Source: an uncultured Romboutsia sp. (GTDB lineage: Bacteria; Bacillota; Clostridia; Peptostreptococcales; Peptostreptococcaceae). From it: 33,701 bases of DNA. The stretch spans positions 1 through 33,701 of the forward strand of contig CAJFPU010000010.1 of NCBI GenBank assembly GCA_904418825.1. The letters run 5' to 3'. Shown piece after piece: positions 24,156 to 33,136 of the stretch; the first letter of the stretch is position 1, and each line of letters opens with the position of its first letter. The position numbers and the translations under genes are program-made. The notes beneath the pieces are model-generated. The model saw only the letters and a program-made list of their open reading frames with translations. It made no database searches and was not told the DNA's origin.

Positions 24156-25045
24156 TATAACCCCACCTTTTCTATAAACTCATCAACTAATTCTTCTAGT
24201 TCTTGTTTTACATATTTATGTGTAATACCATTTACTTTTTTTAATATAGCTGGAATTCCTTCTTTTTGTGAGCTTGAATGAATTGTTTTATTTTCTCTTA
24301 GCATTGATCTAAACATCATATAATTTGAGCTTCTTACATTTTTCATATGTATTTCTTCTTCTGATATGACACCATCTAATTTTTTTGATACCATATTACA
24401 TACTACTCCAATTAATTGAGGTCTCATATATTCATCTTTATTTTCTATATTATAGTTATAATCACGTCTAAGTTCTTCTATATGTTTATTTAATTCATTT
24501 AATCCTAGTGTTGATAAATAGTCTAATTTTATAGGTACCATATAGTAATCACTTGCAACAAGGGCGTTTCTAGTTACTATGTTAAAGCTTGGTGGGCAGT
24601 CTATAAGGACTATGTCATAATTTTCTTTTTCTATTTCTTGTAATCCTTTTTTAAGTATGCTATGTGTATTTATATAGTTTGATTTTTGTGATTCATTTGT
24701 TGCTCCATTCATTCTTGTTGCTAATTCTATGTCAGTGTTTATTAATCCTATATGAGAGCATATTAGATTTAGATTTTCATTGTCTAATTTTTCAGGTTTT
24801 ACTATTAAGTTTTTAAATTTTTTAGTTTTTGTATCTTCTTTAAACCAGTTTCTTATAGTTTTCTTTTCTGCATACTTTGTTTTCCAGTCCTCAATTTTCA
24901 TAAATGAAAGTGTAAGGTTTGATTGTGGATCTAAGTCTATTGCTAATACTTTATATCCTTTTGTTGCAAGTCCTGCTGCTAGGTTTGAGGTTATTGTTGT
25001 TTTTCCAACTCCTCCTTTGTAGTTTATGATTGATACTACTTTCAT
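24155..25045 (-). CDS. ParA/Soj-type partition ATPase
   Basis: A 296-residue protein starting MKVVSIINYKGGVGKTTITS. Upstream ATG codons (25117 and 25057) are rejected in favour of 25045, which has GGAGG at 25051-25055 and begins right at the first beta strand. The deviant Walker A is KGGVGKTT (10-17), with AIDLDPQSNLT (about 36-46) as switch I and IVLIDCPPS (about 144-152) as Walker B. There is no N-terminal helix-turn-helix, so it is the short ParA type. These ATPases position plasmids, chromosomes or protein cargo. No ParB gene or parS-like repeat is visible; the only partner is the coupled small gene. This suggests a remnant of an integrated element or an orphan cargo-positioning pair. Confidence 0.92.
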   Translation of the reverse strand: MKVVSIINYKGGVGKTTITSNLAAGLATKGYKVLAIDLDPQSNLTLSFMKIEDWKTKYAEKKTIRNWFKEDTKTKKFKNLIVKPEKLDNENLNLICSHIGLINTDIELATRMNGATNESQKSNYINTHSILKKGLQEIEKENYDIVLIDCPPSFNIVTRNALVASDYYMVPIKLDYLSTLGLNELNKHIEELRRDYNYNIENKDEYMRPQLIGVVCNMVSKKLDGVISEEEIHMKNVRSSNYMMFRSMLRENKTIHSSSQKEGIPAILKKVNGITHKYVKQELEELVDEFIEKVGL

Positions 25046-25050
25046 ATTTT

Positions 25051-25055
25051 CCTCC
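25051..25055 (-). promoter_or_regulatory. Ribosome binding site deciding the parA-like gene start
   Basis: GGAGG on the minus strand, 5 bases before the ATG at 25045, selecting this start over in-frame codons farther upstream. Confidence 0.8.
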
Positions 25056-25106
25056 ATATAAATGTATTTTATATATAATATGAATGTTTTCTTTGTTTTA
25101 GGATAT

Positions 25107-25152
25107 AAAATAAGCAACTAGATTTTAAGTATTATCTCTAGTTGCTTATTTT
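25107..25152 (-). terminator. Second, 16-bp hairpin terminator between the nuclease gene and parA-like gene
   Basis: AAAATAAGCAACTAGA (25107-25122) pairs perfectly with 25137-25152 around a 14-base loop. On the minus strand the stem ends in TTTT. It lies downstream of the nuclease gene, behind a first terminator, and upstream of the parA-like gene. Confidence 0.8.
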
Positions 25153-25190
25153 ATATTTATTAAATTCTCCCTACTATACCTATGAATAAT

Positions 25191-25223
25191 AAAAAGGCGT
25201 CGACCTATTTTTAATGCGACACC
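25191..25223 (-). terminator. First terminator after the Rpn-type nuclease gene
   Basis: On the minus strand GGTGTCG (25223-25217) pairs with CGACGCC (25202-25196), 7 bp with one G-U, followed by TTTTTATTATT. It begins about 10 bases after the nuclease stop. Confidence 0.85.
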
Positions 25224-25232
25224 ATTTATTAT

Positions 25233-26222
25233 TTAATTCATACTTTCTGCTCTTAATTTTTTTACAGTTTCTAATTCTAAATTTAATTTTATTGATATAG
25301 TTTCATCATCAAGGATGTCTAAAAGATTTTTAGCATTTTTTAATCTTTCATCTATTATTCCTTGCTGTATTCCTTTTTCTATTCCTTGTTGTATTCCTTT
25401 TTCTATTCCTCTTTTTTCTACTTCTGGATCATATAATGTTTTTGTCATTGTATTCACCTCTTCTTCCAATCTGCTATCATTTAGATAGTTTCTGTTTAAA
25501 TATTCTATTAAATTATTTATTGCCAATAACATTTTATGAAAATCTTCACCTAAAATTTCATTGCTATCAAATAATTCCTTAGATTCATTTGCTAGCCTTA
25601 TAGCTAAACTTTTTGCTATATGTGATAATTCATTCAGCCTTTTTATATCATGCTTAGACTGTGATTTTTCCAACTCTTTTCTCAAGTTAAATAATTGGAG
25701 AGGAATTAAAGGATACATTTTCTTTTTTATAAGTTCTTCATCGCTAAATTCCCAGTACTTTATAACATCAACTCTATATAATACATTTTCTTCATTCGGA
25801 AATACTATATTTAAATCTAGTGAGTTTTTAATATTCTTATTTTCTTCAAAGAAAATTACTTTCTGTTTTGGTAAATAAATAGTTTTTACATTCTCTTGGT
25901 TTATAACAGAATTTTCTTTTCCTTTTTTAAAACCATATTCAAACATTCTAACAACCATAGTATTATCATTTTTTGTTTGAAATTCTAAATGATAACATGC
26001 TTTTTTATTATCATTGCTACTTATCTCAAAGAACATATCACCACGAATAACTTCTAGTGTATCTTCTATAAATTCATTATTAGCTACTGTTAAACTCACT
26101 TCATCTTCGTTAAAATTCTCATCAAAAACTCCATTAAGTAATTTTATTAATACTTTGTTAGAAGTTGAAAATAGATATTTAAGAACTTCATCTAATTTAA
26201 CTTTTTCTTTAGTATTTTTCAT
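25233..26222 (-). CDS. Rpn/PD-(D/E)XK nuclease family protein
   Basis: A 329-residue protein of the recombination-promoting nuclease/putative transposase group. The PD-(D/E)XK core can be read as Asp62 in RGDMFFEI and Glu80-x-Gln82 in YHLEFQTK, the E-x-Q variant usual in this family. The start KVKLDEVLKYLFSTSNKVLI is also typical. Near the C-terminus are heptad-like repeats (IEKGIQQGIEKGIQQG, about 283-298) and a short tail (LDILDDETISIKLNLELETVKKL) found at the end of many relatives. Related Rpn proteins are DNA endonucleases that promote recombination, and their variable repeats affect activity. It is a single-gene unit with two terminators downstream, next to a McrBC operon, so a defence or gene-shuffling role is likely. 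Confidence 0.83.
   Translation of the reverse strand: MKNTKEKVKLDEVLKYLFSTSNKVLIKLLNGVFDENFNEDEVSLTVANNEFIEDTLEVIRGDMFFEISSNDNKKACYHLEFQTKNDNTMVVRMFEYGFKKGKENSVINQENVKTIYLPKQKVIFFEENKNIKNSLDLNIVFPNEENVLYRVDVIKYWEFSDEELIKKKMYPLIPLQLFNLRKELEKSQSKHDIKRLNELSHIAKSLAIRLANESKELFDSNEILGEDFHKMLLAINNLIEYLNRNYLNDSRLEEEVNTMTKTLYDPEVEKRGIEKGIQQGIEKGIQQGIIDERLKNAKNLLDILDDETISIKLNLELETVKKLRAESMN
25355..25410 (-). repeat. Short in-frame repeats in the nuclease gene (GIEKGIQQG units)
   Basis: The minus-strand coding sequence repeats GGAATAGAAAAAGGAATACAACAAG-like units of 24 bp, encoding IEKGIQQG about twice. Such repeats may vary in number by replication slippage. Confidence 0.65.
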
Positions 26223-26371
26223 TGTTTCACTAACTTCCTTTATGATAATTATATCTTAATTGAAAGTTATTTAAAAGCAATAAATTATAATGACTAATTC
26301 ACAATATATAATAATTATAAAGTTAATTATATTGTATTATTTTCAATACTCATTTAAAATATCTTCTATTT

Positions 26372-28711
26372 TTATAAATGAATTAATTCAGTTATATTTA
26401 CTTTATCTCCATTTAATTTAACATTACCGTTATCTAATACTTTAATATAATCGCTACCTATGTAAAAACCATTGTTTTCTTTTTTTATGCTTATATTTTT
26501 ACTTTTACTAATACTTTTAAGTATTTTATAAACTTCAATTTCTTTTCTATTATTAAAGTAAAGTTCATGCATAGAGTTTGAATTTTTTAATAAATATAAT
26601 GTGGTATAATTTACAGTTCTAGTTCCATATTCAATTCTTTCAATAGGTCCTACTTTTTTAAATTCCTCAAGTTCTATTCTTATATAGATATCATTTTCTT
26701 TGCCTTTTTTACATTTAAGTTCTTTACAATCTCCTCTTTTATATTCATAAAATTCTTTAATTTTAGCGTAATATGATATTGCATAATTATTATTAAATTT
26801 ATTTATAACATTAGGTTTATCTTTAGGTTGATAAAATGCTAAATATTCAACTCCTATATTTAAATTCGATAATGTTTTTTTAGGTATATGATAAAATTTA
26901 TTTTCTTTATATACGTCAAAATGCTCTTTATCTTTTGTATTAACTATCATCACATTTTTGTTTTTAAACTTATAATAATCATCTTCTTCATCAAATACAG
27001 GATTATTATTTATAGCTTCCATATACGATTCATTTATAATATTTGATAAATGCTTTTTCATAAGAGAAGTTGAACCTGGAAGCATCGGAATTGCTCCTAT
27101 GTTGACTTTATCTATACTTTTGTAATACTTATTTTCCTCAAAAGTTTTTTCATCACTACAAGGAAACATTACATAAGCTCCAACTGATTCATATTTAAAA
27201 CTATTATTTATGCTACTTTTACTTACTATAGAGTCTCTGTATCTATGCATAATATTTATGTCATCTTCCATAGGACATATATTTCCTTTATTATCTACAT
27301 AAATTCTATACTTAGCATCAAATATATATACCCTGTCGGTTTTGCCGACACCTTTTATACAAAGCACTGTATCTGGTCTTTGATTTGTTGTTGGTAGTTT
27401 ATTGTATTGTTTATTATAAAATAGTTCTATTTTTTTACCTTCTTTATTTTCATATATACATTTAGCTTCTTTACTTTGTATAAGTGATAATGTTAATCCG
27501 TTTGATGTTGATTGTATTATAGAATTTTCTTTTGCTTCGTAACCTAATTCTTTTATAATGCTATGTATTTTTATATAGCACCATATTTCATATAGATTCC
27601 ATAATTTTTTATTACTAATTTCATAAAGACCACTACTTATATCTAAAGATTTTGATAAAAGTAAATAGCAGTAATAACATTCCTTATATCCACTTGCCAT
27701 TTTAAATGCTAATGTCATTGATTTATTGTTGTTTATATCACCTATATTTTTAAAAAATGTATTAAGATGATAGGTTAGTCTTTTTTCATATTCATTTAAT
27801 TTATTATAATAATTAGTATCAATTTTATTTTCTTTTTCAAGATTTAATTTAACACTCTTTATTTTACTAACAATTCTTTTTATAATATATTTTACATATT
27901 GATTTTCAAATATATCTAAAGTTGTATTTTTTCTAACCTCAACTAAATTTGTTGATGTATTATTTTTTCTTAAATGCTTTATACTTTCTTTTATTCCTAC
28001 AACTTTACATTTATTTTTATTTTTTAAGTTGTATTCATTTATAACACTATGCTTTGGAAATCTTTCAATTCTCTTTATTGATTTTTCTAGCTTTTCATAT
28101 ATATTGTTAAGTATAACTATAAATTCAAGTCCCGTTTGATTTTTATTATTAGATATATTTACACTACTAAAAGTTTTGTTTAAAAAATCAAACACTAATG
28201 ATGTTATTTCTTCATTTACATCTTTTAATATTTCATTATAGTCATCCATATAATCAAGCTTTGATGGAAATACTTGTATTGTTAAAGATAACACTTCATT
28301 ACTATTTTTAATTATTTTAAAGGTAGAATATCCTACATCTGAATTAAACTTAAAAGATCCAAATATATTTTTACCTCTAGTTATTATGTTTTCTCTTATT
28401 TCTTTGTGTTCATGATAAATTTCTATTTTTTCATTAGTGTTATTTTCTAAATATATATTGTATATTCCATCTTCAAAAAAGCTTGGATACATTGTATCAG
28501 TATTGTTTGTTTCTAATTCATTAAAGCTATTTATAGTTTCTGTAATGTAATCATAATTTGTTATTATACCTAAATGAGCATTTATATTTTTATTGTTGTT
28601 TGTTGCTTTAAACTTTTTATTTTCACTACTACCAGATATATATAGTATAAAATCCTCTGTAGATATTTTTAATATATCTTTATTAGTACCAGTAACTAAC
28701 ATACCCATCAT
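26372..28711 (-). CDS. McrC-like restriction subunit (DUF2357 plus PD-(D/E)XK nuclease)
   Basis: A 779-residue protein. The N-terminal half (about 10-330) fits the DUF2357 region of McrC-like proteins (beta-rich start, then long helices with TTLDIFENQYVKYIIKRI at about 263-280). The helix LWNLYEIWCYIKI (370-382) with Glu375 leads into the nuclease domain. Catalytic residues are Asp447 in NQRPDTVL and Asp465 and Lys467 in IFDAKYRI, the PD-(D/E)XK set. In McrBC systems McrC is the nuclease that is driven by the McrB motor and cuts modified DNA. The ATG at 28711 lies 29 bases inside the end of the McrB gene with an AAGGAT site. The C-terminal extension past about 620 (MIVNTKDKEHFDVYKENKFY) is beta-rich and of unknown role. 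Confidence 0.88.
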   Translation of the reverse strand: MMGMLVTGTNKDILKISTEDFILYISGSSENKKFKATNNNKNINAHLGIITNYDYITETINSFNELETNNTDTMYPSFFEDGIYNIYLENNTNEKIEIYHEHKEIRENIITRGKNIFGSFKFNSDVGYSTFKIIKNSNEVLSLTIQVFPSKLDYMDDYNEILKDVNEEITSLVFDFLNKTFSSVNISNNKNQTGLEFIVILNNIYEKLEKSIKRIERFPKHSVINEYNLKNKNKCKVVGIKESIKHLRKNNTSTNLVEVRKNTTLDIFENQYVKYIIKRIVSKIKSVKLNLEKENKIDTNYYNKLNEYEKRLTYHLNTFFKNIGDINNNKSMTLAFKMASGYKECYYCYLLLSKSLDISSGLYEISNKKLWNLYEIWCYIKIHSIIKELGYEAKENSIIQSTSNGLTLSLIQSKEAKCIYENKEGKKIELFYNKQYNKLPTTNQRPDTVLCIKGVGKTDRVYIFDAKYRIYVDNKGNICPMEDDINIMHRYRDSIVSKSSINNSFKYESVGAYVMFPCSDEKTFEENKYYKSIDKVNIGAIPMLPGSTSLMKKHLSNIINESYMEAINNNPVFDEEDDYYKFKNKNVMIVNTKDKEHFDVYKENKFYHIPKKTLSNLNIGVEYLAFYQPKDKPNVINKFNNNYAISYYAKIKEFYEYKRGDCKELKCKKGKENDIYIRIELEEFKKVGPIERIEYGTRTVNYTTLYLLKNSNSMHELYFNNRKEIEVYKILKSISKSKNISIKKENNGFYIGSDYIKVLDNGNVKLNGDKVNITELIHL

Positions 28712-30647
28712 TTTGATATCCTTTTAGCATATATATAATTTTATTTGCACTATTTTCATATCTTACCTTTGTTTCTTTTAAGTAGTTTAATCCTTCTTCT
28801 ATAGTGTCTATAGTATTTGTTTCGCATACAAAGTTTAATAAATCTATTAAAACTTGATAAACACTTTCTTCACTTCCAGTTATTGCAGGAAGTATTTTTT
28901 GCATTATTTGATAATCAAATGCTATATCTTCATGTAATAAATTGGATTTTTTGTTTTCTACCAGGTAAAATAAAATTTCATCTCTTACTCTATAAGCAAA
29001 TTGCTTTTGTGATTTTTTAAGTATTTCATTTATTTCTATTATTTTTTTATTTATTTCTTTTGCATATTCTCTGTATTCTTCTTCTATATCCATAGTTTTT
29101 AAGTATGTTGTTTTTAAGAAATTATTAGATACATTTAAGCTTTCTACTTCTTCATTATTTTCAAAGAATAAGTTATCTAAGTCTACATCTGAAAATTCTA
29201 TTGTGTTTGCTCTATCTAATACTTTTCTACTAAATTGAAATGTGCTATCATCCATATTTACTGTTCCTATTATGTAGATGTTATCTGGTATATGTAAGTT
29301 TATAGTTTCATTATTTTCTTCAAATTGTACTATATCATCTGTTATTATTTCTTGTCCTACTTTTTTACGACTTTCTATTATGCTTAAGTAGTCGCTTAGG
29401 TAGTATTCTACCCTTGCTAAGTTCATTTCATCTAGGCATATTAAATGTGGTTTGTTTTTGTTTTGCTTAGCTTTTAGTATTGTTTTTGTTAGTTGACCTT
29501 TTATAAATTTATCATCAAGGTTTTTATAGCCTAAAAGCTCAGTTGCATCATTCCAATCTGGTCTTATACTTATTAGTGTATAGTCTGCATTTATACTATC
29601 TGCAAATAGTCTTATTATTTTTGATTTTCCTGTTCCACTTATTCCTGCTAGTATTGTAAATGGTTTTGTTTTAAGTGATAGGTACAGGTTTGATAGTTGG
29701 TTGTATGTGTAGTTGTATCCTTGATTTTTTATGTAGTTTTCAATATGATTTATTGTATCTACTGGTATTATTTTTTTATAGTATTTATCTTCATTTTCAT
29801 TTATTTGGTTTGTTTCTCTTTTAAAGTATCTATTTTCTAGACTTTGTATTGCATGTTTAAATTCTTCTATGAATTCTTTTTTATGTATATAAGGTTCTAA
29901 TATACCAGATATACAGAACAAGTCATTTTCTTTATAAAAGTATTTTGATGTTTTATCTACTAGGTGTTTTATAGGGTTATCTTTTGCTAATTTTATATAT
30001 TCTTTTTTGCCCCAATTTTCATATCCTTGTGTACTTTTTTGATTTTGTAAATCTTTTGCATTTTCATTTTTACTATAAAATTCTTTGAATGAGTTATATA
30101 TATCATCTTCATTTATTTTTAGTTTTATGTTTCCGTTGTTATAAAATGCCCATAGTAAAGGTATTTTATAGCTTTTACTCATACTTGTTGATTTTATTGT
30201 ATTTATAAAGTCTATTACGTTTTTATGTAGTTCTAAGTTTTTGTGAGTGTTTTCTTTTATATAAAATGTATTTAACTCATTTGCCTTATATATATCTATG
30301 TATTCATCTGTATCTATTTCTTCTTCATTTTCAATTAAGTTATATGTATATGAAAATTTGTTTTTAAGATATTCTTTAAGTTCTGAATTTCCATCATATC
30401 TTATTTGTATTGTTTGACTTTTGCTTTGGTTATTAATATTTCTTATACTACATTCCCCTTCATAATCATCAAATATTAATTTGATTTCTTGGCTTTTTCC
30501 TAATTCTATTGAGTTTTCTTGTATATTATCTAAAAATTTAGGTATATATTCTTTTGGAATATCTATTCCATATTTAAACAATGATTTGTCTATATATTTT
30601 CTACCAATAAAATTTAGTTTTTCTATTGTCTCCCAACTTCTTCCCAT
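28683..30647 (-). CDS. McrB-like AAA+ GTPase motor of a type IV restriction system
   Basis: A 654-residue protein. The AAA+ domain has Walker A GISGTGKS (335-342), Walker B HLICLDEMN (401-409, Asp406-Glu407) and the McrB-type sensor block GTVNMDDSTFQFSRKVLDRAN (461-481), where NMDD corresponds to the NxxD that gives GTP specificity. The N-terminal 150 residues are an unassigned, beta-rich targeting domain. A helical stretch at about 155-245 (KSYKIPLLWAFYNNGNIKLK through LAKDNPIKHLV) resembles the helical domain seen in several restriction and helicase proteins. McrB hexamers recognise modified DNA and power McrC. An AAGGAGAG site lies 5 bases before the ATG. No EVE or other base reader is fused, but a separate EVE protein is encoded just upstream. 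Confidence 0.9.
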   Translation of the reverse strand: MGRSWETIEKLNFIGRKYIDKSLFKYGIDIPKEYIPKFLDNIQENSIELGKSQEIKLIFDDYEGECSIRNINNQSKSQTIQIRYDGNSELKEYLKNKFSYTYNLIENEEEIDTDEYIDIYKANELNTFYIKENTHKNLELHKNVIDFINTIKSTSMSKSYKIPLLWAFYNNGNIKLKINEDDIYNSFKEFYSKNENAKDLQNQKSTQGYENWGKKEYIKLAKDNPIKHLVDKTSKYFYKENDLFCISGILEPYIHKKEFIEEFKHAIQSLENRYFKRETNQINENEDKYYKKIIPVDTINHIENYIKNQGYNYTYNQLSNLYLSLKTKPFTILAGISGTGKSKIIRLFADSINADYTLISIRPDWNDATELLGYKNLDDKFIKGQLTKTILKAKQNKNKPHLICLDEMNLARVEYYLSDYLSIIESRKKVGQEIITDDIVQFEENNETINLHIPDNIYIIGTVNMDDSTFQFSRKVLDRANTIEFSDVDLDNLFFENNEEVESLNVSNNFLKTTYLKTMDIEEEYREYAKEINKKIIEINEILKKSQKQFAYRVRDEILFYLVENKKSNLLHEDIAFDYQIMQKILPAITGSEESVYQVLIDLLNFVCETNTIDTIEEGLNYLKETKVRYENSANKIIYMLKGYQNDGYVSYWY

Positions 30648-30686
30648 TATAACTCTCCTTAAAGTTTATTATATATATTTAATTAT

Positions 30687-30721
30687 ACCAAAATATACCT
30701 TTATTTTTTATAAAGGTATAT
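30687..30721 (-). terminator. Hairpin between the EVE gene and the mcrBC genes
   Basis: ATATACCTTTAT (30693-30704) pairs perfectly with 30710-30721 around a 5-base loop, followed on the minus strand by TTTTGG. It lies 17 bases after the EVE stop. The U tract is short, so partial read-through into mcrBC is possible. Confidence 0.65.
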
Positions 30722-30738
30722 CTATTTATTTGATTTAA

Positions 30739-31119
30739 TTATATATTTTCAGCTAAGTTAAGTTTTATAGCATTTTCTATTTCTTCTATTACTTCTTCTC
30801 TAATTCTTGCACAGCTTCCTTGAACTTGGTACATTCCTTGTTTAAATCTTAAAACTGGTTTATCAAATATTTTTTCTATTTGTAAATCTGCTACTAAGTA
30901 GTCTTCTTCTATGTCTATGTATGATTCACTAACTACTGTTCCCATAGCTATTATGCCTTTTTCTTCTATGCTATTTCCTCCTAGATGTATATAAAATTTA
31001 TCTCCTAGTTTTACACTTTTAGTGCATTTCCATGGTTCTATATGCCCTTCATTTTTTACGTTGTCAAAGAAGTTCCATTTATCGTTGTTGCATATGAATA
31101 TGTATGTGTTATCTTTCAT
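30739..31119 (-). CDS. EVE-domain (PUA-like) protein, probable modified-base reader
   Basis: A 126-residue stand-alone EVE/ASCH-like domain. It opens with NTYIFICNNDKWNFFDNVKN, then WKCTKSVKLGDKFYIHLGG (aromatic cage and the usual GD turn, about 29-47), GIIAMGTVVSESY (55-67) and PVLRFKQGMYQVQGSCARI (88-106, near the end of the fold). EVE domains flip out and read modified bases such as 5-methylcytosine derivatives and are often fused to McrB. Here the domain is separate but encoded immediately upstream of McrB on the same strand, so it is likely to guide or regulate this McrBC system. A hairpin between them may give different expression levels. An AGGG-type site precedes the ATG at about 11 bases. 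Confidence 0.82.
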   Translation of the reverse strand: MKDNTYIFICNNDKWNFFDNVKNEGHIEPWKCTKSVKLGDKFYIHLGGNSIEEKGIIAMGTVVSESYIDIEEDYLVADLQIEKIFDKPVLRFKQGMYQVQGSCARIREEVIEEIENAIKLNLAENI

Positions 31120-31280
31120 TTAATACTTTTCCCTATCAATTTTAATATATATAATTTTATTTATCTTTAACTATACCTACTTCTATACTAATAACTCTTA
31201 CATTTTCAGCTACTAAGTAAATATAACTTACTATTTTTCTCTTTATAAATAGTTAATCTGATTCAAATTAATAATTCAGA

Positions 31281-32957
31281 CTATAAAGAATTATTGATTA
31301 ACATATTTACTAATTTTTCTTGTCTTTTTTGTAATACATCAACAGTCCACTTTAAGTTTTTATCTATAAACACCTTACTACCTTTAAATACATCTATTCT
31401 TTCGTTTAAATATTTTTCTTTTTTATCTTCATAGTCTAAATTACTTAATTTTGAGTTTTTTCTCTTACTTATAAGAACTAAATTTGCTATTTTATGTGTC
31501 CAAAATTCTCGCTCTTCATCAGTAAAATCATTTCTCCATTGACTATTTATAGATGGATTTTGAGGTAATATATGTTCTACACTTATCGTCTTATAACTAG
31601 ATAAATGCACTGTATTATCAGTCATTAAATATTCTAATTTAAGTAATAAATATCTATTAAATCTTCTCTTATATATATTACCATCTATAACTTCTCTATA
31701 TGCTCTTTTATTTATATCAAAAACATCACTATTATTTATAAAATCATTTAAATTTGATATATCTATTTTTTCTATTTCTCTCATTATCTTATTCATATTT
31801 TCTATCCTAGTAGTAGGACTTTCTTGTGCAACAAGATCTCCTGCAAACTTATATTCTAACCTCTTAAGGAAATCATCTAATCTATTAAACTTAAATTTAC
31901 TATAGTAATACATAAGTGGTGGTATCCAATCTTCTGATTGTAGACCAATTTTCATAATAGTTATTAAGTTCTTATACTCATTACTTAACTTTTTATTTTC
32001 TAATTCTATAATCTCATCATATATTTCATCATATTTACTAAGTAAATCAATCGTATCTTTTCCTTTGTTAAGCTTTCCTTTTTCATAGATATTCTTTTCA
32101 AACTCATCTAATAAATTTGCATTAGCTTTTTGCTTTACTAATATATTCCTTATGAATACTAAAAATCTATCAAAATTATCTCCATATTTAGCTTCTATTT
32201 CTTCCCATATTTTAGAATATTTTTTTAGTTCCTCTTTCTGAATCTGACCTATATTAGTTGATTTAAGTATATCTGCGCTTGTAAGTGGTATTCCTCTATC
32301 ATTTAGAATTGTAAATAATCTAAATGCATCTTCTGTATTGTCTGTTGATACATATATAAATAAAGCTTTATTTAATAAAAATACAACAAATTCTTCTAAA
32401 TTTTCTTTTTGTGATAATAGATTATTTATAATAAGTATTCCATTTGCCATATTAGATATAGATATATTATCTGACTCAGCTCTATGTAATAATTCATCTT
32501 TTTTTAGTGTTCCATTATCTGATATTATAAATTCACTGATAAAACTCTCTACATTATCTCTTATATAGTAAGTTATTCTATTTCTAGATGGTATCTTTTT
32601 CAGTTTATTTTCTTTTTGATATATCATTTCTCTCATTGTTGATTTATAATCTTCATCTTCTAATAAATCTCTTAAAACTGCTATCATCATAAAGAAAGTA
32701 GTTAGCCTTTGTTGACCATCTAGTACTTCATATTCAGTAAAGTTTTGATTATTCGTATTTTTTAATACAAGTGAACCTAAAAAATATTCATTATCTTCTT
32801 TATGTTCAAATGCATAATATAAATCCTCTATTAATTCTTCTATATTATCTTTTTGCCATACATATGGTCTTTGATACTCTGGTATAACAAACCAAAAATC
32901 TTGCGAAAATATTTTTTGTAAAATCTGTTTATCTGCCTCTATAGCTCCACTAGACAT
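31281..32957 (-). CDS. GmrSD-like DUF262/DUF1524 restriction protein
   Basis: A 558-residue single-chain protein combining the GmrS-like DUF262 and GmrD-like HNH halves. DUF262 motifs: FVIPEYQRPYVW (23-34), EYFLGSLVLKN (57-67) and VLDGQQRLTTFF (78-89), the nucleotide-processing DGQQR motif; DAFRLFTILNDRGIPLTSADILK follows at about 205-227. The C-terminal DUF1524 HNH nuclease has Glu461-His462 in VEHILPQ, His488 in THKIANL and Asn501. Known members cut glucosylated or other modified phage DNA using a nucleotide. It follows the mcrBC-EVE genes on the same strand as a separate unit, giving a second enzyme against modified DNA. Start at the ATG with GGAGGA upstream. A weak dyad at 31270-31295 overlaps its stop. 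Confidence 0.92.
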   Translation of the reverse strand: MSSGAIEADKQILQKIFSQDFWFVIPEYQRPYVWQKDNIEELIEDLYYAFEHKEDNEYFLGSLVLKNTNNQNFTEYEVLDGQQRLTTFFMMIAVLRDLLEDEDYKSTMREMIYQKENKLKKIPSRNRITYYIRDNVESFISEFIISDNGTLKKDELLHRAESDNISISNMANGILIINNLLSQKENLEEFVVFLLNKALFIYVSTDNTEDAFRLFTILNDRGIPLTSADILKSTNIGQIQKEELKKYSKIWEEIEAKYGDNFDRFLVFIRNILVKQKANANLLDEFEKNIYEKGKLNKGKDTIDLLSKYDEIYDEIIELENKKLSNEYKNLITIMKIGLQSEDWIPPLMYYYSKFKFNRLDDFLKRLEYKFAGDLVAQESPTTRIENMNKIMREIEKIDISNLNDFINNSDVFDINKRAYREVIDGNIYKRRFNRYLLLKLEYLMTDNTVHLSSYKTISVEHILPQNPSINSQWRNDFTDEEREFWTHKIANLVLISKRKNSKLSNLDYEDKKEKYLNERIDVFKGSKVFIDKNLKWTVDVLQKRQEKLVNMLINNSL

Positions 32958-33136
32958 TTTTATTTACTCCTCCAAAATTTTTTATATAATATATTTATAT
33001 AAACATTTTATCATAAATTTTTTATTAATGTTTTTATATGTTTTTTTAAACAAATTAAAATTTTCTCTATATCAATTACAGTAAATAACAATTATAATAT
33101 ATTCACTATATTTTTTATTAAATATTTATATGTATT

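Noticed and set aside
27334-27350. Palindrome TGTCGG-TTTTG-CCGACA as terminator or regulatory site
   Set aside because: It lies inside the McrC-like gene, encodes part of the conserved nuclease region (GKTDRV) and has no T run after it on the coding strand.
31270-31295. Terminator of the GmrSD-like gene
   Set aside because: AATAATTC/GAATTATT is an 8-bp AT-rich dyad that overlaps the stop codon region and has no T run, so it is not listed as a terminator.
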